A stretch of 64,000 nucleotides of DNA from Cycloclasticus sp. GTDB lineage: Bacteria > Pseudomonadota > Gammaproteobacteria > Methylococcales > Cycloclasticaceae. Below are positions 63,901 to 64,000 of the stretch, piece after piece (the first letter of the stretch is position 1; each line of letters starts with the position of its first letter). The position numbers and the translations under genes are program-made. Location of the stretch: the NCBI GenBank assembly GCA_040743155.1, contig JBFLJU010000001.1, positions 620,001-684,000 of the forward strand. The letters are read 5' to 3'. The notes below the pieces were generated by a model that saw nothing but the letters and a program-made list of their open reading frames with translations, did no database searches and had not been told where the DNA came from.

Positions 63901-64000
63901 TGTCTTTAGGTAGTGCGTGCCAGCCGGTAGTAGGTTGAGCAACTATTTGCCATTCTTCATCGGGTAATACGATGCTTGATGTGATGTTTTCTTGATTGAA
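60986..64000 (-). CDS. PAS-GGDEF-EAL-CZB sensor, N-terminus outside window
   Basis: Frame open to the right edge: upstream of a GTG at 63817, 61 more codons encode 'EEWQIVAQPTTGWHALPKD' and a membrane helix (FTLFAVALTLFLLIFAFLKA), so this is a membrane sensor with a periplasmic part, perhaps CHASE. Then three PAS domains, GGDEF ('RFGGDEFTLLL', I-site REED), EAL ('GAEALIRWHHP', 'LEILESS', 'DDFGTGYSS', 'AEGVETTEH', all catalytic residues kept), and a C-terminal CZB-like zinc domain ('CHCQIWINSAL...HNEFHMTSQ'). It can both make and hydrolyse c-di-GMP in principle. More than 1004 residues. Confidence 0.92.
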   Translation of the reverse strand, partial: FNQENITSSIVLPDEEWQIVAQPTTGWHALPKDISFKRFTLFAVALTLFLLIFAFLKASTKVSIATLKFKNLIESSAVPYLIANKKQQITFVNKSLIAIYGYTPEQTPTVDAWLKKSIPNIAYREHITLLWTRHFKQAQKSKVTPDSVEINFRCKDGSTRIALASVATSDNINSSEYPIILYDITERKAAEDALAKSEERWQFALEGNREGVWDWDIIKDEVYLSPQFNHMLGYEAGELGNDPEEWKKRIHPDDKEKVHVDLSKCLNKEAPYFTNEHRVLCKDGVYRWRLARGKVTSWSDELRPLRMIGTHMDISAQKIAEQKLQLSARVFSEAHEGIMITDANSLIVNVNPAFSKITGYHQEEVIGQNPSILSSGKQSREFYNNMWRVIHDSGHWQGEVWNRKKNGEFYAEMLTISTLLDNNGQIINYVGVFTDITDNKKQQEELALMAHYDVLTGLPNRALFTDRFHQAIAHSKRNRSQLAICFLDLDNFKPINDNYGHDVGDQLLMEVAKRIEANIREEDTVSRFGGDEFTLLLNDVESYDQCELTLGRILNTLATPFLIKTRFHSITASIGVTLYPDDDEDIDTLVRHADNAMYLAKQSGKHRYHFFDSRHDKQLVQKHLRLTEIQQALANNEFSLYYQPKVDMATGAVFGAEALIRWHHPEEGLIPPLDFLPLIDGTDLEIQIGEWVIAQAIQQLDSWVSQGIKLQVSVNIAPHHLQSEFFFKALQSTLARHPDIDPEQLQLEILESSVLSDVNIIASIIRTCQEALGVTVALDDFGTGYSSLTHLRSLTANTIKIDQSFVRSMLDDPSDYTIIDGIIGLANSFDRTVIAEGVETTEHGLMLLSMGCQQAQGYGISKPMPADEFPDWLSSYTPNRQWLAHQNVTTTLKESKLIQLKITTDQWKKCFISAINSEPEENKQWPISDGIHCHCQIWINSALKEKLFKKEDILRLSEFHNEFHMTSQVLQAQYQEGHIIEAREALDKFHASFNNMFNAIKACG

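Overview
The window is chromosomal DNA of a gammaproteobacterium. The evidence is the thrS-infC-rpmI-rplT-pheS-pheT-ihfA-merR-tRNA-Pro block in its usual gammaproteobacterial order, Uup, OmpW, NirBD and NhaA/NhaR. A marine, aromatic-degrading lifestyle (Cycloclasticus- or Methylophaga-like) is inferred from a Rieske ring-hydroxylating dioxygenase with a hydrolase of meta-cleavage type, porins, Na+/H+ antiport and assimilatory nitrate reduction. The genus is a guess.

Layout. 1-4 kb: DUF2797 protein, CinA-like protein, ABC-F ATPase Uup, tRNA-Ser(GGA). 4.4-9.5 kb: OmpW with a candidate FNR box, dioxygenase beta and alpha subunits, a divergent alpha/beta hydrolase and a porin. 9.7-17.4 kb: NfeD-type protease plus slipin, bifunctional PutA, a SpoIIAA-like protein, a DUF998 membrane protein and a PuuD-type membrane domain. 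17.4-22.9 kb: nirB-nirD-nasA operon on the minus strand.

23.4-37.9 kb is a tRNA-Asn integration hotspot. Three copies of the 3' part of tRNA-Asn occur: a diverged relic at 23457, an exact 47-bp copy at 28026, and the copy inside the intact tRNA gene at 37812. Each is preceded by a terminator hairpin. The interval between the first two holds nhaR-nhaA-kef-like genes and a ribosome-hibernation-factor-like gene broken by an in-frame stop. The interval between the last two is a 9.8-kb element that looks intact and resembles a phage satellite (PICI-like). It carries a tyrosine integrase, an AlpA-type HTH protein, a small winged-helix protein followed by four iteron-like repeats, and two HTH proteins of terminase-small-subunit type. 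Its cargo includes a KAP-like P-loop ATPase next to a membrane-anchored coiled-coil protein, a candidate anti-phage pair. Paired GTAGCCCC motifs, 11 bp apart, sit just inside both ends and may be integrase arm sites.

38-48.8 kb is core: aspartate aminotransferase, uvrB, tRNA-Val(GAC) and the thrS-to-ihfA block, with infC starting at ATC. 49-51 kb: an ANTAR-domain regulator followed by a diguanylate cyclase whose receiver domain has lost its phosphoacceptor. 51.5-55.7 kb: a MacA/MacB-like exporter with one ATPase and two permeases. 55.7-59.4 kb: an MFS transporter, an AEC transporter and an MFS transporter fused to an ABM-like domain. 59.6-64 kb: a GGDEF cyclase and a large PAS-GGDEF-EAL-CZB sensor that runs off the right edge.
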